This document shows, one piece after another, positions 1 through 6,812 of a stretch of 11,502 nucleotides of DNA (position 1 is the first letter of the stretch; every line of letters begins with the position of its first letter). The position numbers and the translations under genes were made by a program. The notes below the pieces were generated by a model, which was given only the letters and a program-made list of their open reading frames with translations, had not been told where the DNA came from and did not search any database. Location of the stretch: the NCBI GenBank assembly GCA_902767195.1, contig CACXGS010000190.1, forward strand, positions 1 to 11,502. The letters run 5' to 3'. This DNA is from an uncultured Lachnospiraceae bacterium. Its GTDB lineage: Bacteria; Bacillota_A; Clostridia; Lachnospirales; Lachnospiraceae.

Positions 1-812
1 AACCGGAAGACATATGTATCAATAACATCGGTTACAGGCTCAAGAAGCGCCGAACTCTTTACCGTCTGATAGAATAAGCCGAAATCACCACGGAAGATGT
101 TTCCAATGGCCAGCAGCACCAGGGTCATCATTGTAGGGATTAACGCCGGGATCGTTATGTAACGGATCTTCTGCCAAGCATTAGCGCCATCAAGCGAGGC
201 CGCTTCAAACATCTCCTGGTCGAGGGACGTTATTGCAGCTAGATAAACCACTGATCCGTAACCTGTCTGTTTCCATACCTTAAGGAAAGTCAGGACGAAT
301 GGCCATGCTCCAGGTGTGTTGTACAAATCAAATGGCGCAGCGCCTAACATCTGCAATATGTGGTTAGCAACGCCCTTTTCATAGTTAAAGACATTGTACA
401 TGATTGCGCCGGCGACAACCCAGGAAATGAAGTAAGGCAGGAATACAAACGCCTGCGCGAATTTCTTGTATATCTTGCTTCCTATCTCATTCAGCAGAAT
501 TGCACCACCCATTTCGAAAACCACGGCGCAGATAATGAAGATGAGATTATACAGAAGCGTATTTCTGGTGACTCTGCCTAGTTTTCCTGCGATCAGCAAC
601 GCATTGAAGTTCTTCAACCCTCTCCACGGAGAGAAATAGATACCACCTTCATACGTGTACTTCTTGAACGCAAGTACTATGCCAGTCATCGGAGCATAAG
701 CAAAGAATAAAACATATAATATTGCCGGCAGCAACATTACCAAAAGCAGCCAGTACCTTTTGATGATCTTCTTAACAGGCATTCTGCCGGCACGATCTCT
801 TTTCCCTAGCAT
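1..812 (-). CDS. LplB-like sugar ABC transporter permease (3' end cut by window edge)
   Basis: Inner-membrane permease subunit of a carbohydrate ABC importer, partner to a second YtcP-type permease and a lipid-anchored solute-binding protein that would lie beyond the left edge. The 270 visible residues start MLGKRDRAGRMPVKKIIKRY and lack a stop; LplB proteins are usually about 300 residues or a little more, so only the tail is missing. Hydrophobic segments appear near residues 21-40, 87-107, 120-140, 170-195 and 223-240. The EAA loop that docks on the ATPase is clear at about residues 203-222 (EAASLDGANAW, then ITIP). The ATG at 812 is preceded by AGGAGAGG (820-827), 7 bases away, which supports this start. 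It is the last visible gene of the glycosidase operon, after a 94-base gap from the reductase. Family assignment is firm; the sugar is inferred from neighbours (fucosylated galactoside). Confidence 0.9.
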   Translation of the reverse strand, partial: MLGKRDRAGRMPVKKIIKRYWLLLVMLLPAILYVLFFAYAPMTGIVLAFKKYTYEGGIYFSPWRGLKNFNALLIAGKLGRVTRNTLLYNLIFIICAVVFEMGGAILLNEIGSKIYKKFAQAFVFLPYFISWVVAGAIMYNVFNYEKGVANHILQMLGAAPFDLYNTPGAWPFVLTFLKVWKQTGYGSVVYLAAITSLDQEMFEAASLDGANAWQKIRYITIPALIPTMMTLVLLAIGNIFRGDFGLFYQTVKSSALLEPVTDVIDTYVFR

Positions 813-842
813 AAATACACCTCTCCTAATCCATCCATCTTA

Positions 843-879
843 GCGGCCACAGGACAGTAATAATCTATTCCATGGCCGC
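843..879. repeat. Inverted repeat upstream of the permease gene
   Basis: GCGGCCA (843-849) and TGGCCGC (873-879) are perfect complements around a 23-base spacer; two wobble pairs and a G-C pair extend the stem on the transcript. No T-run follows on the minus strand, so this is not a normal intrinsic terminator. It lies in the widest gap inside the operon, and could be an mRNA processing or stability element that sets permease expression relative to the enzymes. Chance occurrence cannot be excluded. Confidence 0.35.
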
Positions 880-906
880 CACATAAAGGCGTCATAAAAG
901 CAGCTA

Positions 907-2031
907 TTACTGCCTCGGCCCAAAATAATCCGCAGCCTTTGCCAGAAGCTCCCTTATCGGAAGGTGCTGAGGACATACCTCTTCGCAAGCTCCACAGCGT
1001 ATGCATGCCGTAGCTCTTTCTTTATTTTCGGTATCTACTCTCCAATACATCTGTTCTCTAGCCTGTGCATCTCCATACAGAGTTAAGACATTCAGCACAT
1101 TGAATACGCCTGAAATCCCAACGTTCTGCGGACATACCTTAGCGCAGTAATTACATGAAGTGCACTGTACCAGCGGAACCTCAGCAAGCTTCTTCTGAGC
1201 CTTATCCAGAGTAGCCTTTTCCGCTTCTGAAAGACCAGTAAAACCTTTCATTGTCTTCAGATTGTCCTCAAGCTGCTCCAAGCTGCTCATTCCTGACAAT
1301 ACTGTGATGATGCCTTCAAGCCCGGCAGCAAAACGAATGCCCCAGGAAGCAAACGAAGAATCCGGCTCGGCTTCTTTAAAGATACCCTGTACAACTTCAG
1401 GGGGATTCGCTAACATTCCGCCCTTGACCGGCTCCATAATGATAACCGGCTTACCATGCTTTCTGGCGGTTTCATAAAGCTCGCGGGAACGGATCTGAAG
1501 ACTGTCCCAATCCGCATAGTTGATCTGCAGCTGGACAAACTCCGCTTCGGGATGCAAGGTAAGAATATGATCAAGCTCTTCCGGTGTTGAATGGAATGAA
1601 AATCCGATATGACGGATCAATCCCTCTTCCTTTTTCTTCTTAATGAAATTCCAAAGATCATAATCATCAAAGAAATGCGTCCTATGCTGACCTACATTAT
1701 GAAGGAGATAAAAATCAATATAGTCTACGCCAATCTGCTTTAATGAGTTATAGAACTGGCTTTCGGCCTCCTCTTTCGTCTTGCTAGAGATCCAGCAAGC
1801 ATTTTTAGTTGCAATCTGGAACGATTCGCGAGGATAACGCTCTACCAGAGCCTGCCTTAATGCATCTTCACTGCCATCGTATGCCCAGGCCGTATCAAAA
1901 TAAGTAAATCCCGCAGCCATGTATGCATCGACCATCTTCTTTGTCTGCTCAAGGTCGATTACATTGTCATTCTTGGGAAGCCTCATGAATCCAAACCCAA
2001 GTTTTCCGATTTCTTCGCCTAAATAAGCCAT
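907..2031 (-). CDS. Aldo/keto reductase with C-terminal double [4Fe-4S] motif
   Basis: NAD(P)H-type oxidoreductase of the ferredoxin-tailed aldo/keto reductase group (COG1453-like), 374 residues. The TIM-barrel part (about 1-285) shows the AKR catalytic tetrad: Asp46 (FDTAWAY), Tyr51, Lys76 (IATKNAC) and His111 (DFYLLHN). The tail carries two full four-cysteine motifs, CTSCNYCAKVCP (Cys290, 293, 296, 300) and CIRCGACEEVCP (Cys343, 346, 349, 353). These should bind two iron-sulfur clusters and link the barrel to one-electron donors. The ATG at 2031 has an ideal AAGGAGG (2037-2043) 5 bases upstream. It follows the SGNH hydrolase gene by 23 bases, so it is co-transcribed with the glycosidases. 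The substrate is unknown; a reducing sugar, ketose or fucose-derived aldehyde would fit the context, but that is inference. An iron-sulfur enzyme suggests an anaerobe. Confidence 0.9.
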   Translation of the reverse strand: MAYLGEEIGKLGFGFMRLPKNDNVIDLEQTKKMVDAYMAAGFTYFDTAWAYDGSEDALRQALVERYPRESFQIATKNACWISSKTKEEAESQFYNSLKQIGVDYIDFYLLHNVGQHRTHFFDDYDLWNFIKKKKEEGLIRHIGFSFHSTPEELDHILTLHPEAEFVQLQINYADWDSLQIRSRELYETARKHGKPVIIMEPVKGGMLANPPEVVQGIFKEAEPDSSFASWGIRFAAGLEGIITVLSGMSSLEQLEDNLKTMKGFTGLSEAEKATLDKAQKKLAEVPLVQCTSCNYCAKVCPQNVGISGVFNVLNVLTLYGDAQAREQMYWRVDTENKERATACIRCGACEEVCPQHLPIRELLAKAADYFGPRQ

Positions 2032-2054
2032 GAGTGCCTCCTTATCGTTTGTAA

Positions 2055-2684
2055 TTAATTGTTATAGACGCCATTAAATGCTTCTGTTAATGCATCAGCG
2101 ATGATTGCATGTCCACACCAGGTCGGATGTACTCCATCAATCAGAACATACTGAGGTGATGCCTTCTCTGCAAATTCATTCATCTTGTCCTGCAGTGGGA
2201 CAAAGATCACTTCACAATCCTCGGCGACCTTCTTCGCTTTAACCATCATCTCGTCAACCATCGCCCGGAAAGGCTCATAATACTGGTCCGTAGATTCTCC
2301 ATGCAGACAGAATGGTTCCAGAACGAAGATCACTATATCCGGTATGGCTTCCTTGATCTCCGATATGAACATCTTTAAGTTCCGCTCATATTTATCCGGA
2401 TCAACACCGTTCTTATATTCCAGCTCATGCCAGACATCATTCACACCGATCAATATGCTCAGATATTGAGGCTTTAACAGAAGGACATCCTTCTTAATAC
2501 GAGCATACATATCGATAGAACGATCTCCGGAGATTCCTCTGTTAATAAAGGTCAATTCTCCCGGATACTGAGTACTAAGCTTTCCGGCAACCATTGTCGG
2601 ATACCCGGAACCCATAAACTGGTCCTTCGTCCTAAACCGAATCGCATCCGTTATGGAATCACCCTGAAACAAAAACGTTTTCAT
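2055..2684 (-). CDS. SGNH/GDSL-family hydrolase (likely carbohydrate esterase)
   Basis: A 209-residue single-domain esterase of the SGNH fold, with the family's usual compact length. All four conserved blocks are visible: the nucleophile Ser10 in GDSIT, the oxyanion Gly53 in ISGD, Asn82 in GVND, and the Asp183/His186 pair in DGVHP. No signal peptide is seen, so it should act in the cytoplasm. Its ATG overlaps the stop of the beta-galactosidase gene (ATGA, 2681-2684), which implies translational coupling and similar amounts of both proteins. In glycan operons such enzymes often remove O-acetyl groups from sugars, and that is the best guess here. A lipase/thioesterase-like role is less likely given the neighbours. 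The exact ester substrate cannot be read from the sequence. Confidence 0.88.
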   Translation of the reverse strand: MKTFLFQGDSITDAIRFRTKDQFMGSGYPTMVAGKLSTQYPGELTFINRGISGDRSIDMYARIKKDVLLLKPQYLSILIGVNDVWHELEYKNGVDPDKYERNLKMFISEIKEAIPDIVIFVLEPFCLHGESTDQYYEPFRAMVDEMMVKAKKVAEDCEVIFVPLQDKMNEFAEKASPQYVLIDGVHPTWCGHAIIADALTEAFNGVYNN

Positions 2685-4717
2685 TTCTTGCGTTCCTCCA
2701 AAACAACTAAATTAAGAGCAGGTACTGTTACTGAATCTTTTATTTCGCGTCCTGAAATCAACTCGAGGAAATCGCCCTCCAGATCGATTGTCTGCTCCGT
2801 GTCGGAAGCGTTTACATAGAATACATAACGCACCCCTGATTCGGAGAATCGCTCATAATACTGAATGCCTTCAGGCAGCTTTACTGCGTCTATCCCAACT
2901 GTCTTCAGGACATCCGCAAAACACGCCAACAGACAATCCGAATTAACGTTCGCGCCGATATAATAGGCAGTTCCCTTTCCGTAGGAATTTCTGGTGATCA
3001 CCGGCTGACCCTGGTAATAATCTTTCCCATACCTAGCGACAGTTTCAGCTTCTTCCGGAACAAGAACTTCGCAGAAGTCCCGGATTTCAAACGTGCTGCT
3101 ATCAGAAAACACCGCCTGATTAGTTTCAGAAGGGTACAGCGTATCGATCTCTTCCGCGTACAGGCCGAAGACTTTTCTTAATCCGGCGCCGGGGAAACCA
3201 CCCAGATAACACAGTGTATTTTCATTCACATACGCGGTTAAAAAACTGCCTACGACGGTACCGCCATTTTCGACAAAAGCTGAAATGCGTTCTGCCAATG
3301 CTTCCGGAACGGCATACAACATAGGAAGAAACACAACTTTGTAAGAAGACAAATCCTCCTCTGTTGAGACAAAATCGGCATTAACACCCAGCTTCAGAAG
3401 CTCTTTGTAGTACGACCGAACATAGCGAATATAGTCAACTCTTTCCTTGCTTAACCCGAGCAAGTCTTCCACTGCCCACCAGCTATCCCAGTCAAGCATA
3501 ATAGCTACCTGAGAATGGAACATACTACCGGTGACCACAGAAAGCTTCTTCAACAGGCTTCCTACTTCGCTGACTTCTCTAAATACTCTTGTGTTTTCAC
3601 TGCCCAGATGATCCACGACAGCACCGTGATACTGTTCAAAGGACCCTCTTCCTTTTCTCCATTGGAAATACTGTACCGTATCACTTCCTGCTGCAATCGC
3701 CTGAAGGCTCGATACCCTGTGTACACCAGGCCGCTTAATTTTGTTGGTGGGATGCCAGTTGACCAGACTAGGAGTGCTTTCCATCAACATAAAAGGCCTA
3801 TCCTTCTTCAAGGACCGCATCATCGCATGGTCAAAGGCATAATCAAGAGACAGGTCAGCTACACTTTGATGGTCATTATTCCAATCCGGATATCCATCCC
3901 AACTGATAACATCCAATTCCTTTGCCATCTTGAAATAATCGAAGGTCTTGAACATCCTCATGAAATTTGTAGTAACCGGGACATCCGGGGCAACGCTCTT
4001 CAGAACATCTCTCTCGAAGTTCATGAAATCAGTTGCATTCTCGGAGTTGAAGCGCTTCCAATCAAGCAACAGCCCCATGATCGTATGTTCTCCGTTGTCA
4101 TACGGAGGATCTATCTGACTGAAATCATTAAACTGATGGCTCCAGAATGGCGTCCACCATTCATGATTCAGCTTTTCTATAGAATTGTCATATCTGCGAC
4201 GAAGATAGTCCTGGAAACGGGCCCGGCAAAGATCGCAATAACATGCCCCGCCCAACTCATTTGAGATGTGCCAGAGTATCAATCCAGGATGAGAACCAAA
4301 CTCCTCAGCCAGCTTTGTGTCAATAATCCGGACCTTTTCTCTGAACTGCGGCGACGCAAAACAGTGGTTGTGGCGCTGTCCATGCCTAATACGAATACCA
4401 TCAGAAGACACACGCATGGCCTCCGGATACTTAAGATCAAGCCATGCAGGCCTTGCACCGGAGGGAGTGGCGAGAACCGTATAAATACCATTCTCGTACA
4501 GCTTATCCATAATCTGGTGAAGCCAATCGAAATGGAATTCACCTTCCACCGGCTCATAGGTTGCCCATGCAAACACGCCCAAGGTGGCCGTGTTAATCCC
4601 CGCCAGTTTCATCAGCCGGATATCTTCTTCCAGAATGTCCGGACGATCCAGCCACTGATCCGGGTTGTAATCACCACCATGCAGCAAAGTGGGAATTTTG
4701 TCGAACAGTACACTCAT
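2681..4717 (-). CDS. GH42 beta-galactosidase
   Basis: Retaining glycoside hydrolase family 42 enzyme, 678 residues, the usual length. It cleaves terminal beta-galactosyl residues from imported oligosaccharides. The N-terminal TIM barrel begins with the typical LLHGGDYNPDQW. The acid/base is Glu154 in HISNELGG, and the likely nucleophile is Glu313 in FMLMESTPS. Cys119 (HNHCF) plus Cys159, 161 and 164 (ACYCDLC) match the four-cysteine zinc site known from the Thermus A4 enzyme. A glutamine-amidotransferase-like trimerisation domain and a small beta domain follow (from about residue 400). There is no signal peptide, so it is cytoplasmic. It starts 12 bases after the fucosidase stop and overlaps the next gene by 4 bases. 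The SD is poor: GGAG lies directly against the ATG and a GAGAG lies further up, so translation may depend on coupling to the fucosidase gene. Confidence 0.95.
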   Translation of the reverse strand: MSVLFDKIPTLLHGGDYNPDQWLDRPDILEEDIRLMKLAGINTATLGVFAWATYEPVEGEFHFDWLHQIMDKLYENGIYTVLATPSGARPAWLDLKYPEAMRVSSDGIRIRHGQRHNHCFASPQFREKVRIIDTKLAEEFGSHPGLILWHISNELGGACYCDLCRARFQDYLRRRYDNSIEKLNHEWWTPFWSHQFNDFSQIDPPYDNGEHTIMGLLLDWKRFNSENATDFMNFERDVLKSVAPDVPVTTNFMRMFKTFDYFKMAKELDVISWDGYPDWNNDHQSVADLSLDYAFDHAMMRSLKKDRPFMLMESTPSLVNWHPTNKIKRPGVHRVSSLQAIAAGSDTVQYFQWRKGRGSFEQYHGAVVDHLGSENTRVFREVSEVGSLLKKLSVVTGSMFHSQVAIMLDWDSWWAVEDLLGLSKERVDYIRYVRSYYKELLKLGVNADFVSTEEDLSSYKVVFLPMLYAVPEALAERISAFVENGGTVVGSFLTAYVNENTLCYLGGFPGAGLRKVFGLYAEEIDTLYPSETNQAVFSDSSTFEIRDFCEVLVPEEAETVARYGKDYYQGQPVITRNSYGKGTAYYIGANVNSDCLLACFADVLKTVGIDAVKLPEGIQYYERFSESGVRYVFYVNASDTEQTIDLEGDFLELISGREIKDSVTVPALNLVVLEERKK

Positions 4718-4729
4718 CTCCAGGCTCTC

Positions 4730-6145
4730 TCATTCAGTAATAATACGAAACGCGTATGCGTATTCATCAGCGATGTCATCAGGGAAATAGATTAAAAGTC
4801 CAAGTTCATTCAACTCATATCGGATCTCTCCGTTATAACCCAGCAGAGAAACCTGATTAATCTTCTCCTTCAACAGTTCTTTGCGGAAAGCCTTCAACAG
4901 GATTGAATTATCTTCGGGACGGCCTAATGTGATCGCATAAACATTCTTTCCGTTTTGCGTATATCGGACGTCGTTTCCGCCGAAATCACTGATGGTCTCC
5001 TCCATCATGTAACCCAATTCAACCTGCGCGGAGATCTTTTTGACGTCGAAATTGTTATCCTCCATCAAAGTCGGCCCTTCCTGGCAGACTCTGAATGGCC
5101 GCGTATCAAATATCGCCTCTCCGTTTGTCTTGAGCCAATCTCCGATTTCCTTAAGCTTCGCAACAGCATCGGGATGGAATGTGCCGTCATACTTTGGCCC
5201 GATATTCAAAAGCAGATTGCCGTTTTTGGAAACGATATCAATCAGCTGATGGACGATTCTTTTTGCAGGTTTGTATTCAGGGTTTTCTGTATAGCACCAG
5301 GTGCCAAGTGCCTCAAGTTTATCGTCCGATTGCCAGGCAAAAGGCTTTGCGTCTGCAAATCGGCCGTTCTCAATATCAACAGTTGCGCACTCCTGAGGGA
5401 AATCATATTGTTTATAGGTAATCGTTGTATCGCTGCGGCGATAGAGAGCGTCCATTACCTGCATTTTGTACGAATCCGGGATGATATTCGCACGGCTGTC
5501 GAAATAGACCGCATCCGGATCATACTTATAGATCACTTCAAGCACCTTATCCCGCCATACAGCGTTAAACTCGTCGTTCGGCAGCTGTCTCGGGATATAT
5601 TGGTTTGTCTCTAACGGTAAGATCTGCCCATAGTACATCTTATTCGCAGGGTCATAAACATCCCCGTTGATTGCTGTTCCCATGTACCAGCCCCATAACC
5701 ACTGATGATGGAAGGTAGCAATACAACGAATACCCTGCTTCCGGAATTCTCGGAAACACTCTTCGACTATGTCGCGATGGGGCCCCATCTTCGCTGAGTT
5801 TACCGGGTTAACCTGCGAGTCCCATAAGGAAAAATTATCAGCATGTTCGGTTACAGGCCCCGCATAGCGCGCACCAGACAGTTTTACAAGGTCTGCCCAC
5901 TCTTTGGCATCAAACTTCTCTGCCGTAAACAGAGGAATAAGGTCTTTATAGCCAAACTCACTGACTTTGCCAAAACGCTGTTCATGGAAGCGCTGCTGTT
6001 CACTTCCATCGCTGTAGATATTCCGGGAATACCATTCCGATCCATGCTCTGCCACTGAGTATGGTCCCCAATGAAAGAACAAGCCAAACTTCGCATCCCT
6101 GAACCATTCTGGTGTTTCGCGCACAAAATCTTTCCATTCATTCAT
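4730..6145 (-). CDS. GH29 alpha-L-fucosidase
   Basis: Retaining exo-alpha-L-fucosidase of glycoside hydrolase family 29, 471 residues, first gene of the operon. The barrel shows FGLFFHWGPYS (His25), WYS(R) near 38-41, the His146/His147 pair in TFHHQW, a probable nucleophile Asp216 in VYFDSR, and the family signature NGNLLLNIGP (308-317). The remainder is a short C-terminal beta domain. No signal peptide, so intracellular action on imported oligosaccharides is likely. Two deviations from common GH29 members stand out: TEHADNF at 99-105 in place of the usual HHDGF, and IENG (258-261) where many relatives carry YERG; Glu259 there is a candidate acid/base. The ATG at 6145 has AGTGAGG about 11 bases upstream, a loose but acceptable SD. 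Family membership is firm. Activity on alpha-fucose is likely, and the linkage preference is unknown. Confidence 0.92.
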   Translation of the reverse strand: MNEWKDFVRETPEWFRDAKFGLFFHWGPYSVAEHGSEWYSRNIYSDGSEQQRFHEQRFGKVSEFGYKDLIPLFTAEKFDAKEWADLVKLSGARYAGPVTEHADNFSLWDSQVNPVNSAKMGPHRDIVEECFREFRKQGIRCIATFHHQWLWGWYMGTAINGDVYDPANKMYYGQILPLETNQYIPRQLPNDEFNAVWRDKVLEVIYKYDPDAVYFDSRANIIPDSYKMQVMDALYRRSDTTITYKQYDFPQECATVDIENGRFADAKPFAWQSDDKLEALGTWCYTENPEYKPAKRIVHQLIDIVSKNGNLLLNIGPKYDGTFHPDAVAKLKEIGDWLKTNGEAIFDTRPFRVCQEGPTLMEDNNFDVKKISAQVELGYMMEETISDFGGNDVRYTQNGKNVYAITLGRPEDNSILLKAFRKELLKEKINQVSLLGYNGEIRYELNELGLLIYFPDDIADEYAYAFRIITE

Positions 6146-6179
6146 CGCGACTGAACCTCACTTCTTTCGGGAATATTCA

Positions 6180-6209
6180 AATACAAAATGATTGGGAACA
6201 GCGATCCAA
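6180..6209 (-). promoter_or_regulatory. Possible promoter of the fucosidase operon
   Basis: On the minus strand TTGGAT (6204-6209) and TGTATT (6180-6185) lie 18 bases apart and would place transcription start roughly 30 bases before the fucosidase ATG. The match to TTGACA/TATAAT is only partial. It gains some weight because the 13-bp dyad at 6211-6223 sits one base upstream of the -35, where an activator would bind. An alternative is TATAAG further upstream (near 6370-6375). Confidence 0.28.
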
Positions 6210-6210
6210 C

Positions 6211-6223
6211 TGTTAGATTAACA
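6211..6223. promoter_or_regulatory. TGTTA-N3-TAACA dyad, candidate operator
   Basis: A perfect 5-bp inverted repeat, TGTTAGATTAACA, lies 66-78 bases before the fucosidase start codon. After one mismatch the symmetry extends by two more A/T pairs on each side. Its size suits a dimeric regulator. The bound protein is unknown; the neighbouring IclR protein or a GntR/LacI-type regulator elsewhere are options. Confidence 0.4.
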
Positions 6224-6251
6224 ATTAGGGATGTGCTTTTTGATTTAGGCA

Positions 6252-6268
6252 TTGCCAAGAAAAGGCAA
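6252..6268. repeat. TTGCC-N7-GGCAA dyad
   Basis: TTGCC (6252-6256) and GGCAA (6264-6268) form a 17-base inverted repeat about 107-123 bases upstream of the fucosidase gene. It could be an operator half-site pair or a small RNA hairpin in a longer leader. With five base pairs, chance is a real alternative. Confidence 0.25.
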
Positions 6269-6517
6269 CTGACTATTAGAGCTTATTCAGATTCACTTAA
6301 GACAGTCGTAGCAATCCAGATATCGATCTTACAAGCTTTCCTGTAAATGCTGTTTAGATCACACTACAACTTATAAGCTCACCCGGCAAAAAGCAACAAA
6401 TCCGCTCTCTTCAAGAATTAAAGCCCCATTGGTTTATCTTCTCTCTCGTCTAAATAAAGAATGTCAGTGTTCCGAAGATTATCTGTAAAGGCAATTCTAC
6501 TGTTGGCTAAATTGGTT

Positions 6518-6529
6518 GCAAATATTTGC
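6518..6529. repeat. Perfect 12-bp palindrome GCAAATATTTGC
   Basis: GCAAATATTTGC is fully self-complementary with no spacer, and lies near the middle of the divergent region. Operators for helix-turn-helix dimers can look like this. AT-rich DNA also yields such palindromes by chance, so the call is tentative. Confidence 0.3.
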
Positions 6530-6663
6530 CATGAATATCTCAAAATTTAAGATTATATTAGTTCTATATGTGAATCAGTGTCAACATTAAGGCGGTGAAT
6601 TAATCATAATTCGTCTATATGCACAATATGTCAGGTTAAAGATTGTTAAGTAGTAGAATTAAC

Positions 6664-6699
6664 TTTCACATAATGAAATATTAGTTTCGTATTATGAAG
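6664..6699. promoter_or_regulatory. Tandem palindromes TTTCR-N5-TGAAR, candidate IclR operators
   Basis: Site 1 is TTTCACATAATGAAA (6664-6678): TTTCA, five bases, TGAAA, a perfect 15-bp dyad. Site 2 is TTTCGTATTATGAAG (6685-6699), the same layout with one mismatched pair in each outer arm. The centres (6671 and 6692) are 21 bp apart, two helical turns, so both would face the same side of the DNA. Paired 15-bp dyads next to an iclR-family gene suit binding by an IclR tetramer (two dimers). They lie 114-149 bases before the regulator's ATG and could serve both autoregulation and control of the divergent operon. Confidence 0.5.
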
Positions 6700-6767
6700 T
6701 CGTAAACTCTATATTATGGCTATTTATTGTCTTTCTTCTTCTATCGAGTTAATGCGAAATATCGATG

Positions 6768-6776
6768 TGCTATACC
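6768..6776 (+). promoter_or_regulatory. Possible extended -10 promoter of the iclR-family gene
   Basis: TGCTATACC combines an extended -10 TG with TATACC (6771-6776), which would start transcription near 6783, about 30 bases before the ATG. No good -35 is found at the normal distance. A second AT-rich candidate, TATATT at 6710-6715, would put the -35 region inside the second palindrome. Confidence 0.3.
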
Positions 6777-6812
6777 ATTAGATATTTGTGTCGGAAGTAA
6801 GGTCGTACTCAA

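Larger units (their letters stand above)
6146..6812. other. Long AT-rich divergent control region
   Basis: This stretch separates the minus-strand glycosidase operon from the plus-strand IclR regulator. I see no convincing gene in it. It is clearly richer in A and T than the flanking genes, most strongly from about 6530 to 6730. It holds several short perfect or near-perfect dyads, listed separately, and weak promoter-like elements facing both ways. No good match to a catabolite-responsive cre box was found, and no transposase remnant or recognisable riboswitch. Its length is more than two simple promoters need, so multi-site regulation or an unrecognised small RNA is possible. Confidence 0.6.

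Noticed and set aside
3515..4264. A 249-codon open frame on the plus strand opposite the beta-galactosidase gene
   Set aside because: It is antisense to a strongly conserved GH42 catalytic domain, has no recognisable domain and no good ribosome binding site.
4268..4795. A 175-codon plus-strand open frame opposite the start of the beta-galactosidase gene
   Set aside because: It spans the GH29/GH42 junction on the antisense strand, and its protein has no family features.
4955..5614. A 219-codon plus-strand open frame opposite the fucosidase gene
   Set aside because: It is antisense to a clear GH29 gene and contains no recognisable motif, so I treat it as a by-product of codon use.
6146..6812. 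Catabolite-repression cre site
   Set aside because: The best palindromic stretches around CG (for example near 6320-6330) do not fit the cre consensus well enough to report.
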